A stretch of DNA of 64,000 nucleotides, from contig NZ_FORX01000015.1 of the NCBI RefSeq assembly GCF_900114115.1, positions 53,221 through 117,220 on the forward strand, written 5' to 3'. Under the pieces are notes generated by a model, which was not told the origin of the DNA, did not search any database, and saw only the letters and a list, made by a program, of their open reading frames with translations. Shown in pieces: positions 46,181 through 55,583 of the stretch (the stretch's first letter is position 1; every line of letters begins with the position of its first letter). The position numbers were made by a program, and so were the translations under genes. The DNA comes from Desulfomicrobium apsheronum. GTDB taxonomy: Bacteria; Desulfobacterota; Desulfovibrionia; Desulfovibrionales; Desulfomicrobiaceae.

Positions 46181-46825
46181 TTATCCTTGACCATTAATCT
46201 TATTATACAGTGGCAATTCTCCACCGTTATCATTCTTAAACTTATCAATATAAAACCGCTCCCACGCTAGCGAATCTTTATCATCTTTGATAATCGAGTA
46301 TTCAATTGTTTCAAATATCCAATTCTCACGTTTTTTTTCTGAGAATCTTGCTCTTACACAGCCCTTACCTATGTATACAGTATCCCCATTCGAATTTAAA
46401 TATCTGTATATTCCAGTAACATTAGAGTCAATTTTACACGCTTCACTCCGCGCAACTGATGACTCAAAAGAAGGTATTAAACTTATTACCCACAGACCCT
46501 CTTCTTTTGTGCAAGCGAATCGATTTAAATCTGCATTTTGAGCTGCTTTACGCACCCAGCTCTTTGAAAATAAATCTCGACTATAACACCAACAACCTCG
46601 ATTTCCAGCTCGTGATAGTTTAAAAGCATCGCTATCGTCTTTTTTTCTTAAAAACTTAAAACCAAGCCGCCTGCTTTCGTCATCAGAATATATACATACA
46701 TAGTTATACTTATCAAGTTCTGCCCAACGATCCAACACAACATTAAATGTTATTCTATTATTTTTTATAATTACCTCCGGCTCATCGCTTGCAGGACGAA
46801 GCCTCTTAACTTTTGCCCACTCCAT
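46181..46825 (-). CDS. GIY-YIG domain protein
   Basis: 214 residues with a C-terminal GIY-YIG nuclease fold: TGIYRYLNSNGDTVYIGKG, then RARFSEKKRENW with the usual Arg, and WERFYIDKF supplying the late Glu. The N-terminal 110 residues are a separate domain with no recognised motif. AAGGAG precedes the ATG at 46825. A stand-alone GIY-YIG of this size could be a homing-type or defence nuclease. The next leftward gene (46871-47140) lies 45 bp upstream. Confidence 0.7.
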   Translation of the reverse strand: MEWAKVKRLRPASDEPEVIIKNNRITFNVVLDRWAELDKYNYVCIYSDDESRRLGFKFLRKKDDSDAFKLSRAGNRGCWCYSRDLFSKSWVRKAAQNADLNRFACTKEEGLWVISLIPSFESSVARSEACKIDSNVTGIYRYLNSNGDTVYIGKGCVRARFSEKKRENWIFETIEYSIIKDDKDSLAWERFYIDKFKNDNGGELPLYNKINGQG

Positions 46826-46870
46826 TGTTTCTCCTTATAATGTAAAGGTTTTTGTTAACAACTTACCATG

Positions 46871-47140
46871 CTAAATTTTTATCAATTTATTAATATCATT
46901 AATTTCCTTGTTTATACGATAGCAATTAATATATATAGATGACAATAATTCTGAATTTTCTTTTAATTCAGAAATAGTCAAACCAGCGTCATGATTCGAC
47001 ACAATATTTATGACTGCTTGAAATGTTATTGTCGCCTTAATCAGGTTGACTATTTCTATATATTTGAGCTTATCATTATTACTTTTCAAAACTTCCTCTG
47101 CCAATTTCAACTCGATATTTTTTATAGTTTCATTTCTCAT
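46871..47140 (-). CDS. Hypothetical protein, 89 aa
   Basis: A small helical protein (IKNIELKLAEEVLKSNNDKL; ISELKENSELLSSIYINCYRI) with no recognised family. It is 45 bp upstream of the GIY-YIG gene in the same direction, so probably in the same transcript. No strong ribosome binding site. Confidence 0.4.
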   Translation of the reverse strand: MRNETIKNIELKLAEEVLKSNNDKLKYIEIVNLIKATITFQAVINIVSNHDAGLTISELKENSELLSSIYINCYRINKEINDINKLIKI

Positions 47141-47350
47141 GCATACTATATAGCATATTCATGTTTTTAAAACAACCTCTAAAAACATTATTGCTATAAA
47201 AAATTATGATTCGTTTTTTTTGATTGACTTAACTTAAAAATGCACTTCGCTTTTCAATTTCTTATAGCGCACATGGTTTTAATTATTTTATGCACCCATG
47301 TTTATGATCATTGATTAGCTGTTTATTTTTGATCCTTCTTGGAACAGCAG

Positions 47351-47473
47351 TATACCCGATTGAGTACACCCTGACGGGCACGTTGAACGGGTACGGGATC
47401 ATGTATCGATAACTTGGGAGAATTGAATATTGGGTACACTTAAACTTGACATCTAGATGCCATCGGGTACATA
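47351..47473. promoter_or_regulatory. Res-like cluster of GTAC-centred repeats upstream of the serine recombinase
   Basis: TATACCC at 47351-47357 and GTACACC at 47364-47370 are followed on the opposite orientation by GGGTACGGG (47389), GGGTACAC (47432) and GGGTACATA (47465). A 120-bp array of inverted subsites just upstream of a resolvase gene matches how res sites are built, though the exact subsites are not confirmed. Confidence 0.45.
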
Positions 47474-47529
47474 CGGAGCCATTTGCACAACTCCGCACTG
47501 AGCACACACCCTCACCAACGAGGACGATC

Positions 47530-48093
47530 ATGGCAAACGTAGCGTACATTAGAGTCTCAACAACAGACCAGAACACAGATCGGCAGCTCGCGGACACTGG
47601 CATCAGCTTCGACAGGATATTCGAGGACAAGGCTTCTGGTGGCTCCACTAACAGACCAGCCCTACAGGAGTGCCTGGCCTATCTGCGTGACGGCGACACG
47701 CTGAGTGTCCACTCCATCGACCGCCTGGCCCGTAGCCTACAGGACTTGCAGAGCCTCATCGACGGCCTGTTGACCAAGGGTGTGAAGGTGAAGTTCCACA
47801 AAGAGAGTCTGACGTTCGTCAATCATGGCACGCAGGATCCGTTCGCCAAGCTGTTGTTCCAGGTGCTGGGCTCGTTTGCGGAGTTCGAGCGTAACATAAT
47901 CAGAGAGAGGCAACGAGAGGGGATAGCCAAGGCTAAGGCGGCTGGCGTGTACAAGGCCCGTCATGGTGGCAGGAAGAAGACCGTTGACCGTAAACAAGTG
48001 GCGCAGCTCAGGGCTGAAGGTGTATCGTTTAGAAAGATAGCCGAACAGATTGGTTGCTCTCTTTCCAGCGTTCAGCGGTGCTTGGCTGAGTAG
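47530..48093 (+). CDS. Serine recombinase (resolvase/invertase family)
   Basis: 187 residues from ATG 47530. The N-terminal catalytic domain has VAYIRVSTTDQNTDRQL with Ser10 as the nucleophile and SIDRLARSLQDL near 67. It continues with GSFAEFERNIIRERQREGI and a C-terminal Hin-type HTH (GVSFRKIAEQIGCSLSSVQR). Size and layout match Tn3-type resolvases and DNA invertases. GC-rich against AT-rich neighbours, so it arrived separately; no transposase lies beside it. Confidence 0.9.
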   Translation: MANVAYIRVSTTDQNTDRQLADTGISFDRIFEDKASGGSTNRPALQECLAYLRDGDTLSVHSIDRLARSLQDLQSLIDGLLTKGVKVKFHKESLTFVNHGTQDPFAKLLFQVLGSFAEFERNIIRERQREGIAKAKAAGVYKARHGGRKKTVDRKQVAQLRAEGVSFRKIAEQIGCSLSSVQRCLAE

Positions 48094-48340
48094 CCAGTCA
48101 TCAGCGCCAGGGAGGATGGTTACAATGGGCGTCCTTCCTGTCGAGCCGAGACTCGCAGATACCCGTATTCGTGAGGAGAATTGTCCCCGGCTGGCCTCCA
48201 GTCCAAATCTGATACCAACACACACACTCGGGAAGCCGCCTTCAAGTGTGGATACAGGATAAAGAACAAACTATGTCATGAATTATGCACGAAAACTATT
48301 TCATATTTACAATAATTACCAAACACTCGCCATAGTCTCT

Positions 48341-48712
48341 TTAAAATCCAGCTTGCTCTAACTGTATTACTCTGGATGTAAGTTGCATATAAGTATCATA
48401 ATATCTTTTGCATTCTTTATATTTTAATGATTTTTGAAGATCAAAAGCGCTTGTTGGAGTTGGCATTCTATCGTGCTCTACCATGCATGTATCGTATTTT
48501 GCCTTTAAAATGTTGGCTTCTTTTATATATTCATTTTTGATCTCTGAATTCTGGCTATTTGATGCCGGAGCTGACTGTGCTTCAGAGTTAGAAGGTTGGC
48601 TGTAAATAGCTCCAGGAGTATGGTATCCTTCTTGTAATATTCCTTTTTGTTGACTGTGCGACAAGCTTACAAAAAATAAACACATAAAAAGAACACATAA
48701 AAAAAATTTCAT
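48341..48712 (-). CDS. Small secreted protein, 123 aa
   Basis: A clear signal peptide (residues 1-20, FFLCVLFMCLFFVSLSHS) followed by a soluble, Ser/Gln-rich linker and a helical C-terminal part with two Cys (CMVEHDRMPTPT; KYKECKRYYDTYMQ). Predicted periplasmic. No family recognised. It leads no obvious operon; the gene at 48768 is upstream in the same direction. Confidence 0.55.
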   Translation of the reverse strand: MKFFLCVLFMCLFFVSLSHSQQKGILQEGYHTPGAIYSQPSNSEAQSAPASNSQNSEIKNEYIKEANILKAKYDTCMVEHDRMPTPTSAFDLQKSLKYKECKRYYDTYMQLTSRVIQLEQAGF

Positions 48713-48767
48713 AGTAAACCTTTTTTTGAATTTTATTTCATATTTTCTTATAAATGTTGATATTCAA

Positions 48768-49112
48768 TTAATCAAATTTTTTAGTTATATTCGAAATATC
48801 ACCTCCGTAATTATGCACCCATTCTAAGATTAATGACACGACTACAGTAAATTCTTTCTCATTTTGAATTAAATAACTTGATGGCATTTCGGACTGCGCT
48901 CTGTGGGCAACAACACCAAAGAATGTACCCTCCCATGTTTCGTCTATTAAATCGAGTTCAATTGTAGGGTTATTTTTTGCGTAAAATAAAACCATGTCAC
49001 CAAAACTATAAGCATTGCCTAGTGATTTATTTATTTTTTCAATTTCACCAGTCACATCAAGCAATGCTTTTTTGACTGGTGTTTTCACAGCGATATTTCT
49101 GAATATTCCCAT
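48768..49112 (-). CDS. Hypothetical protein, 114 aa
   Basis: A soluble protein with an amphipathic N-terminus and beta-rich middle (DETWEGTFFGVVAHRAQSEM). Not recognised. Part of a leftward group of AT-rich small genes (48341-50607). Confidence 0.45.
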   Translation of the reverse strand: MGIFRNIAVKTPVKKALLDVTGEIEKINKSLGNAYSFGDMVLFYAKNNPTIELDLIDETWEGTFFGVVAHRAQSEMPSSYLIQNEKEFTVVVSLILEWVHNYGGDISNITKKFD

Positions 49113-49178
49113 TTCAAAACATTCTATTGTATGTTTATAATTAGTATAAAAAATATAATCATAAATACGTATTATAGA

Positions 49179-49499
49179 TTATTTTAAATTCGAAACTGTA
49201 ATTATTGAAATAATCGCTACGGTTATTATTTGATAATTTCTTATTTCTTTTCTTAGAGCATGAATTTTGTCGATGTCCTTGGCTATATTCTTTAGTTTAA
49301 AATTTCTTCTCAAATAATATCCAAATATGAAATAAAAAAATTTAGCAGAAAGTATGCTAAAAATTACTCCGATTAGGATGACCACAAAAAAATTACTATA
49401 CCGATACCCCTCTAAAAAAACATCCGTCAGAACTACACCCGTGTATGTCCATGCACTTGCTTTAATATAATAAGTATTGCTGTTTGATTCTTCTTGCAT
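49179..49499 (-). CDS. Small membrane protein, 106 aa
   Basis: At least two transmembrane segments (FFVVILIGVIFSILSAKFFYFIF near residues 37-60 and IITVAIISIITV at the C-terminus) around a charged helix (IAKDIDKIHALRKEIR). Not recognised. It starts 31 bp after the DUF2569 gene stop and probably shares its transcript. Confidence 0.5.
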   Translation of the reverse strand: MQEESNSNTYYIKASAWTYTGVVLTDVFLEGYRYSNFFVVILIGVIFSILSAKFFYFIFGYYLRRNFKLKNIAKDIDKIHALRKEIRNYQIITVAIISIITVSNLK

Positions 49500-49530
49500 A
49501 TGGAAACTTTTAGCTGTAGTTCTATTATAT

Positions 49531-50607
49531 TTATAGTTTCACTATATCTGGATATGTGTCTACAAAATAAGAAACAAAGCTGTCTGAATCCTGAAATTTT
49601 CGGAATGTCCGATTTTTATCATAAAACTGAACAACTTCATGCACAAGAATTATGTCACATCCGTTCTGTTTTAGTATTTCCTTAAACTCATCAATATGAT
49701 CTATGTCTAAGTACTTTCTTACCTTATCATCTAAACTTCGAAATTTTATATTATCGATATTTTTTTTATATTTTATCCTCTCTTCCTCAATCTTTCTTAC
49801 TTTCACATCTCGCAACCTATCAACTCTCTCTTTAATATACTTATACTTAGCTCTGGCCTCATCGCCCTCACATAGAGCCATGCACTTAGCCCACAGCGCT
49901 TTGTCTTGACTCCCATCTTCCACTTCATTTGTTGCTTGTAAATACAGTTCGTCTTCGTTAAACACTTCTGAATACTCATTATTATTCATGGCTATCTCAC
50001 TGTGCTTCACTGAATCTTGTTTGTATGTCTGAACAGGCATCTCAAGCAGCTTCTCTGGTATGCTGTGTGACATATTATTGATTGACCTTAAATAACTTTG
50101 CTTTACAGGGTCACTCAATACAATCTTGTCACCATATTGATTTTTATTAATTATTTGTTCATAATAATACGTATTTTTAACTCGTGTAGATTTGTTTAAA
50201 TACAATGTCCAACATATAGCGCCAATAAAATTTATTATAGTTTCTTTTAAACTAAATATTTGCAACCCATCATCAAGCAAGCTGTGCATTAAAATTATAA
50301 TAAATATCGACAATACAGGTCCAGTAATCCACAAAGTAAATATAGCTAATTCCACACTTGATTTTTCGTGTTTATAATAAAGCCTATATGCACTTAAAAA
50401 TCTCATACTGAGAGAAGCTAACGCTAAAATATAAATCCATTGTTTAAAGGCTTGCCATGTGTCGACAGATTTTAAACCAGGGTATAGGTGCTCTGCAATG
50501 CTGAACTGACCTAATGATGCAATAGTTCCTAAAATACTAAGAACGCTTAAACTTAAAACAAGAAACAATAACCAGCCTTTCACTCCGACGAGTTCTTTGT
50601 CGCTCAT
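49531..50607 (-). CDS. DUF2569-like membrane protein with cytoplasmic tail
   Basis: 358 residues. The N-terminal 150 match the DUF2569 pattern, starting GVKGWLLFLVLSLSVLS and containing four predicted transmembrane helices. The remaining 200 residues are soluble and charged, with a coiled coil (KYIKERVDRLRDVKVRKIEEE) and a DIDHIDEFKEILKQNG region. DUF2569 function is unknown. Probably first gene of a leftward unit with 49179. Confidence 0.65.
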   Translation of the reverse strand: MSDKELVGVKGWLLFLVLSLSVLSILGTIASLGQFSIAEHLYPGLKSVDTWQAFKQWIYILALASLSMRFLSAYRLYYKHEKSSVELAIFTLWITGPVLSIFIIILMHSLLDDGLQIFSLKETIINFIGAICWTLYLNKSTRVKNTYYYEQIINKNQYGDKIVLSDPVKQSYLRSINNMSHSIPEKLLEMPVQTYKQDSVKHSEIAMNNNEYSEVFNEDELYLQATNEVEDGSQDKALWAKCMALCEGDEARAKYKYIKERVDRLRDVKVRKIEEERIKYKKNIDNIKFRSLDDKVRKYLDIDHIDEFKEILKQNGCDIILVHEVVQFYDKNRTFRKFQDSDSFVSYFVDTYPDIVKL

Positions 50608-50683
50608 TGATAGCCTCGCCCAAAAAGATTATTTTCTCGATCCTATAAACTCAGATTCTTCAAATAATCAAGAATCTTTACTG

Positions 50684-51052
50684 TCATACACCGCACATCT
50701 CGCCAGCCCTCCCCTGCCTCTCCTCATGCTTCTTCATCATCGACCTAACATGCTTACCCAAAAATGCCTGACCGCGCACAGTCAGCATACTCTGCTGAAA
50801 TAGCCCGTGTACCATGGACGACAGGTTCTGCTTCGAGGCCTTGCCGAATGACTGTCCTGACTCGGGGGCGTCAATGCCGTAAAGCCGGATTTTAACCTGG
50901 TCGTGCCCGTCACGCAGGACGGTGATCGTGTCGCCGTCGGCGATTCCGACAACCTTTCCGGTCCATGCCCACCCTGCTTCGGCTTGGAGTATGACAAGCA
51001 GAAGCATTAGAGCAGCCCAGACTGCGATCTTACATATCCACCTCTTATAATT
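50684..51052 (-). pseudogene. Truncated SNase-like nuclease
   Basis: From ATG 51052 a signal anchor is followed by the first half of a staphylococcal-nuclease fold: WTGKVVGIADGDTITVLRDG, then VKIRLYGIDAPESGQSFGK. The first active-site Arg and Asp/Glu are present. After LSSMVHG the sequence stops resembling the family (the second catalytic Arg, normally in a YGR-like segment, is absent) and ends after about 45 unrelated residues. A truncated or fused remnant. Adjacent to umuC on the same strand. Confidence 0.7.
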
Positions 51053-51082
51053 CATTTCCAGATCCGCCGTCATTGGTTGCGG

Positions 51083-52372
51083 TCATTTCACCGGCGGCAA
51101 TTCAGCCCAGCACGTCGTGTACCGGGGCGATTTCCGCTCCTGTCTCATGTGCCACGGTTTGTGTCCGACTCCTGACGAGGCCAGGGTCAGAATCTTCCGG
51201 CCATATCTGTCATTGGCCTTGTCCAGCACGTTCATGAGGGCCTGCTGTTTCCTGCGCTCTTCCCCGCTTGGCTCCATGAAGGATAGCTGGCGGTTGTTCT
51301 CCGGCACGAGTTCAAGAAACATGACCCCGACTTTTTGGTACCTAAACCCCTCGCGGTAGATGCGCCGCAGAATGCGCAGAGCCTGAGCATGCAGGATCGG
51401 TGTGTACGAGGTGGGCACGGCCAGCGCCTGACTACCGCTGCCGTTGTACTGAGGATCGGGATGGAAGCGGCTGGTCTCAACAAATACCTGCACCACCCCG
51501 GCCAACAGCTTCTTGACGCGCAGTTTTTCGGCGGCGCGTTGGACATACGCGGACAAGGCTTCCTCCAGGCTATCCAACTCGGCAATCCGGGTCCCGAAGG
51601 ATCGTGAACAGACAAGGCTTTTTGCCGTGGGCGGAACCTCCTCAAACGCTACGCACGGTATTTGTCCCAGTTCCAACACCGTATGCAACCCGGCGATGGT
51701 CAGATTCTTCTTCACCCAATCCCGTGGAGCCTGCTCAAGCTTGTCGGCGGTATTGATGCCCGAAGCCTTCAGTAACCGCGAATAGCGGCGCCCGATCCCC
51801 CACACATCGCCCACATCGATCTTGGCCAACTGCCGCTCGATATCCTGCGTCTCATCGAGCAGCCAGACTCCATTACTGGCAGGGGTCTTCTTTGCCAACC
51901 TGTTCGCGACCTTGGCCAGAGTTTTCGTCCTGGCAATTCCCACGCAGACCGGAATCCCCGTCCATTTGTGGACCGTCTGCCTGATGTCGTCGGCGATCTG
52001 AACGAGCCTGGCCGGACTCATGGCCCTGAGCAGCAGGAAGGACTCATCGATGGAATAAATTTCTACCTCCGGGGAAAACCCTGCCAGCACCTGCATGACC
52101 CGGGCGGACATATCCCCATAGAGCGCGTAATTAGATGAGAATATCCGCACGCCATTGCCCGCGAAGAAGGCCTTGCGCTTGAAGGCCGGCTCTCCCATGG
52201 CGATGCCCAGAGCCTTGGCCTCGTTGGACCGGGCGATGACGCAGCCGTCGTTGTTGGAGAGCACGACTACCGGCTTGCCTTCGAGCGCAGGCTGGAACAC
52301 CCGCTCGCAGGAGACGTAGAAATTGTTGCAATCCACCATCGCGAAAAAGTCCCGGCTTTGGGCGGCAATCAT
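51083..52372 (-). CDS. umuC: DNA polymerase V catalytic subunit UmuC
   Basis: A Y-family translesion polymerase, 429 residues from ATG 52372, which overlaps the umuD stop. [17 protein letters not shown] holds the first catalytic Asp, [10 protein letters not shown] the second acidic pair, and the little-finger/UmuC C-terminal domain follows ([20 protein letters not shown]). With UmuD' it bypasses DNA lesions during SOS response. Plasmid/island-type umuDC pairs are common on mobile elements. Confidence 0.93.
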   Translation of the reverse strand: MIAAQSRDFFAMVDCNNFYVSCERVFQPALEGKPVVVLSNNDGCVIARSNEAKALGIAMGEPAFKRKAFFAGNGVRIFSSNYALYGDMSARVMQVLAGFSPEVEIYSIDESFLLLRAMSPARLVQIADDIRQTVHKWTGIPVCVGIARTKTLAKVANRLAKKTPASNGVWLLDETQDIERQLAKIDVGDVWGIGRRYSRLLKASGINTADKLEQAPRDWVKKNLTIAGLHTVLELGQIPCVAFEEVPPTAKSLVCSRSFGTRIAELDSLEEALSAYVQRAAEKLRVKKLLAGVVQVFVETSRFHPDPQYNGSGSQALAVPTSYTPILHAQALRILRRIYREGFRYQKVGVMFLELVPENNRQLSFMEPSGEERRKQQALMNVLDKANDRYGRKILTLASSGVGHKPWHMRQERKSPRYTTCWAELPPVK

Positions 52373-52854
52373 CAGACCCTCCGGACCACGCCCACGACCA
52401 CCCCCCAGACCTGAAGATCCTGCTCCGTGCCGACCTGTATGGGCTGGAAAGCCTTGTTCTCCGGAACCAACCGACACTGTCCGTCTTTCAGGTGAAGGCG
52501 TTTGACTGTCATCTCCCCATCCAGGGCCGCGACTACGATCTTGCCATGCACCGCCGTCTCAGACCGGTCGACCACCAGGATGTCCCCATCATGGATACCC
52601 ACGCCAATCATGGAATCACCGCTGACCCGGACCATGAAGGTCGCGGCGGGATTCCTGACAAGCAAATCATTCAAGTCCAAGCCCGATTCGATGTAATCAT
52701 CGGCAGGAGAGGGGAACCCCGCCGGTATCCGATGCAAATATAACGGCAGAACAAGAAGTTCCAAATCCTGCGAAACGCAGCCCAAGAAGTCCACGCGATC
52801 ACTGACCTCGCTCGATCGTTCAGGCGGCATAAGATGATCAAAAGCGGTTTTCAA
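52372..52854 (-). CDS. umuD: UmuD, S24 self-cleaving subunit
   Basis: 160 residues. The Ala-Gly cleavage site lies in [14 protein letters not shown] near residue 45. Nucleophile Ser is in [15 protein letters not shown] near 80 and the general-base Lys in MTVKRLHL near 117, so auto-cleavage should work. Translationally coupled to umuC (stop/start overlap). Upstream, 52855-53000 shows no match to the enterobacterial LexA box, so SOS control, if present, uses another operator. Confidence 0.93.
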   Translation of the reverse strand: MKTAFDHLMPPERSSEVSDRVDFLGCVSQDLELLVLPLYLHRIPAGFPSPADDYIESGLDLNDLLVRNPAATFMVRVSGDSMIGVGIHDGDILVVDRSETAVHGKIVVAALDGEMTVKRLHLKDGQCRLVPENKAFQPIQVGTEQDLQVWGVVVGVVRRV

Positions 52855-53518
52855 TTTCGTCCGTCCTCAGGAGGCAGCGTCCGGTTCCAAGCGTTGAAAG
52901 CAAGCGGATGCCCGTATTCACAAAATCTCTGCGGCATGTAATACCTCCAACATTTCAGCGATTAACATAAGTAAACACAAGAGACCTAATAAACCTATGC
53001 GTAGTTCCTGCTATCACACCGGACACGACGAAAAACGTGAAGAATGTCGATCTCGTTGTTCTGAGCGTAGCGTTGGTTTGTACAGAAAATAATGATCAAG
53101 CCCGAGCAAACCCGTACACAAGGGTTTACGTCAAACTTATCAAACCGAGGGAGTTAGTACCGAAAACTTGGGCACCCACTCCTCTCCACTAAAGTATCCA
53201 AGACTAGCTGAATCCCAAAAAGTTTGGCCAGACCCTGCTGGACCGAAACACCAGCAATCCGTGACGGGCTCCTTGAGAAATCAACGAATCCCATGGCCCT
53301 GCCAATTAACAAAAGTTAATCAACTGTCAAGAATATCCAAAAAATAAGCAGCTCACTCATTACCAAGCAACAACCCACTAAAATTGTGGCATAAATTAAA
53401 AAATCCCCCGAAATAAGCAAAAAAAACGCAGTTGACCATGAAAAAATGCTCTTCCCAGAACAAGTAAGAATGACACGACAAAACATAGTCGTTCAATAAT
53501 CAAATAAAAGGAGCATTA
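52855..53518. other. Non-coding region between umuD and a P-loop gene
   Basis: No gene seen. It contains umuD upstream sequence and, near 53440-53478, a good copy of the recurring element (GAAAAAATG, three bases, TTCCCAGAA), followed by an AAAAGGAG site serving the next gene. Confidence 0.45.
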
Positions 53519-53524
53519 TTGGAT

Positions 53525-53926
53525 ATGAATAAGATACTTTACATTTTGAGAGGATTGCCCGGATCTGGTAAATCAACACTGGCGCTAAAACTCGTGAGCA
53601 AAGATTTTCATCGCGAAGCAGATATGTATTTTACGGTAAATGGAAATTATAACTTTGATCATACCAAGATCAAAGAAGCCCATGCTTGGTGCAAAAATGA
53701 AATCGAAAATCTTATGATTCATGGGCACGAATGTGCCGTATCCAATACGTTTATTAAAAAATGGGAATATGAACCATATTTGAAAATGGCTAAAAAATAT
53801 GAATATTCAACTCAAATAATCGAATGTCATGGAGATTGGAAAAACATTCATGGAGTTGAATTTGATAAGCTAGAAATTATGAAAAATAGATGGGAAGCAC
53901 ACATGGAAAATCAATTTAAACCATAG
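53525..53926 (+). CDS. P-loop kinase-like ATPase (AAA_33 type)
   Basis: 133 residues from ATG 53525; TTG at 53519 is closer to the AAAAGGAG site and may be the true start. Walker A GLPGSGKSTLALKL is at the N-terminus, followed by HTKIKEAHAWCKNEIENLM and VSNTFIKKWEYEPYLKMA, the layout of small AAA_33 kinases related to polynucleotide kinases. Could phosphorylate a nucleic acid end or small molecule. Preceded by the recurring regulatory element. Confidence 0.75.
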   Translation: MNKILYILRGLPGSGKSTLALKLVSKDFHREADMYFTVNGNYNFDHTKIKEAHAWCKNEIENLMIHGHECAVSNTFIKKWEYEPYLKMAKKYEYSTQIIECHGDWKNIHGVEFDKLEIMKNRWEAHMENQFKP

Positions 53927-53973
53927 ATTGACGGAGTTATCCTCGTCGTTCTGAACCTCGTCTGGTTATGTGT

Positions 53974-54480
53974 TTATGAGTCGCCACTGCAAGGGGAAAG
54001 ATCACTGCGTGTAGTCCTGTAGCTCTTGCCGTCCAGCACGATTTGATAGGCGCCGTGCTTGATCCGGTCGAGAGTGGCCCCGCCCAGCAGTTTGTTGTGG
54101 AAGGCGTCGTTCCACCCCGAGAAGTCGAGGTTGCTGGTGATAATCGATGGCCGCCACTCGTAGCGATCCGCGATGACGTCGTGGAAGTACTCGTCTTGAC
54201 CGGGGCGCATTGGCTTGAGGCCGAAGTCGTCGATGATGAGCAGGTCTGCCTTGGTCAGTGCCGCCAGCTTGCGCTCGAAGTTGCCCACAGCCCGCGCTGA
54301 AGCGAGTTGACCTAGCAACTTAGCGTGGGAAGCGAACACAGTGTCGTAGCCGCGACGTACGGCGATGTGGCCCAGTGCCTGGGCAAGGTGCCTCTTGCCG
54401 GTGCCGCAGGGGCCGACGATGAGCACCGGGACCTTCTCTACATCGTGATGGTTTACTTGATTGCAGCCCCGATTCAGATC
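53974..54480 (-). pseudogene. istB: IstB (IS21-type helper ATPase) remnant
   Basis: The C-terminal two-thirds of IstB: VPVLIVGPCGTGKRHLAQAL (Walker A), LLIIDDFGLKPM (Walker B), SIITSNLDFSGW, and LLGGATLDRIKHGAY near the end. Upstream of residue 1 the frame can be followed back to about 54,480 (LNRGCNQVNHHDVEK) but no start or N-terminal zinc region exists, and no IstA is adjacent. GC-rich, an old insertion remnant. Confidence 0.8.
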
Positions 54481-54823
54481 GTGGTGGCTTCATGAATCCC
54501 ACATTCCCAACATCCTCACCTTATTGCAACAAGCTAAAATTGTTTCCATTTTTTTATCTGACGAGTCTAAATTTTCCAGACAAAAGCATATTTCGGAACA
54601 CAAATCCCATCCGATTCCCATCTAGGGAAACACTCTTATATCGCAACCTCGTGATTCTGTTTGGAACCGGGACCTCGCCTTTGAGATTATCGTCCGCGCA
54701 CTTAAAGACACCTGAAATTAAAAACTAAACATAAGACTACTATCTGTTTTAATGGAGTAAATTAATATTGAAATATTTTTACGACACTTTACAAAAACAC
54801 CTTAAGTGTCGCATATGTAATTC
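54481..54823. other. AT-rich spacer before the MerR gene
   Basis: No gene seen apart from the istB remnant edge. The 8-bp dyad CGACACTT (54782-54789)/AAGTGTCG (54804-54811), 22 bp apart between starts, lies just upstream of the MerR gene and is its probable operator. Confidence 0.5.
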
Positions 54824-55240
54824 GTGAACACAATCGATAACAAACTCAGCATAGCCGAAGTCAGTAGCCTGACTTCCGTATCACCAAGGACAATAAGATT
54901 TTACATCCAGAAAGAACTGATTGACCGCCCCGTCGGTCAGCGCAAGGCAGCCCATTACACCCGTGAGCATGTCCGCCAGCTATTGGAGGTCGAAAAATGG
55001 AAAGCCGCCGGCGTATCGTTGGATGCCATTCGGGCTATCATGTCAGGGGAGCAGACCAGCCTTGGGATTCCTGAAACAATGCAGCGACCCGGAGAGATCA
55101 AAATCTGCTCCAAAGTGTGGTTGGCACCCGGTCTTGAACTACACCTTGATCCTTCGGAACTAAAACTCAATACTGAACAATTACGACGGCTAGCTGGAAA
55201 AATATCCGACTTGGTTTCTTCTATGACTTCAAAGGAGTGA
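54824..55240 (+). CDS. MerR-family transcriptional regulator
   Basis: 138 residues, GTG start. The N-terminal winged helix is LSIAEVSSLTSVSPRTIRFYIQKELIDRP, then the MerR wing residues YTREHVRQLLEVEKW, followed by a helical C-terminal part with no metal-binding cysteine pattern. It overlaps the start region of the VIT gene, so it probably regulates that gene through the dyad at 54782-54811. The VIT gene start is read as ATG 55246, 8 bases after AAAGGAG. Confidence 0.85.
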   Translation: MNTIDNKLSIAEVSSLTSVSPRTIRFYIQKELIDRPVGQRKAAHYTREHVRQLLEVEKWKAAGVSLDAIRAIMSGEQTSLGIPETMQRPGEIKICSKVWLAPGLELHLDPSELKLNTEQLRRLAGKISDLVSSMTSKE

Positions 55241-55583
55241 CGTCCATGTATTCCGACACCACTGCCCCGACATTGAAAACCACTGATTCACGCAACGTCT
55301 GCCTCCAAGGAGTAGATATCCGCGTTGACATCCACGACTATCTTGCCGCCACGCGCATGACCTACATATTTGTCAACAGTGAGGACGCCAGCATTGAAAC
55401 TGTCTACACCTTCCCACTGCCTATCGATGGAGTGTTGACAAATCTACGCGTGAAAATCGGCCAGCGCGAGATGCACGGCGTGGCTGTTGAAAAAAGTCAA
55501 GCTCAAGAAGAATACGAACAGGCGGTGTGCGATGGCGACTCACCGATTATGCTGGAACGCCTGGACTCGGGCCTCTACATTTT

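Noticed and set aside
51607..51785. Short + strand frames opposite umuC
   Set aside because: Shadow frames of a well-supported gene with no independent evidence.
52855..53000. A LexA/SOS box upstream of umuD
   Set aside because: No sequence like the enterobacterial box was seen; delta-proteobacterial boxes vary, so none is claimed.
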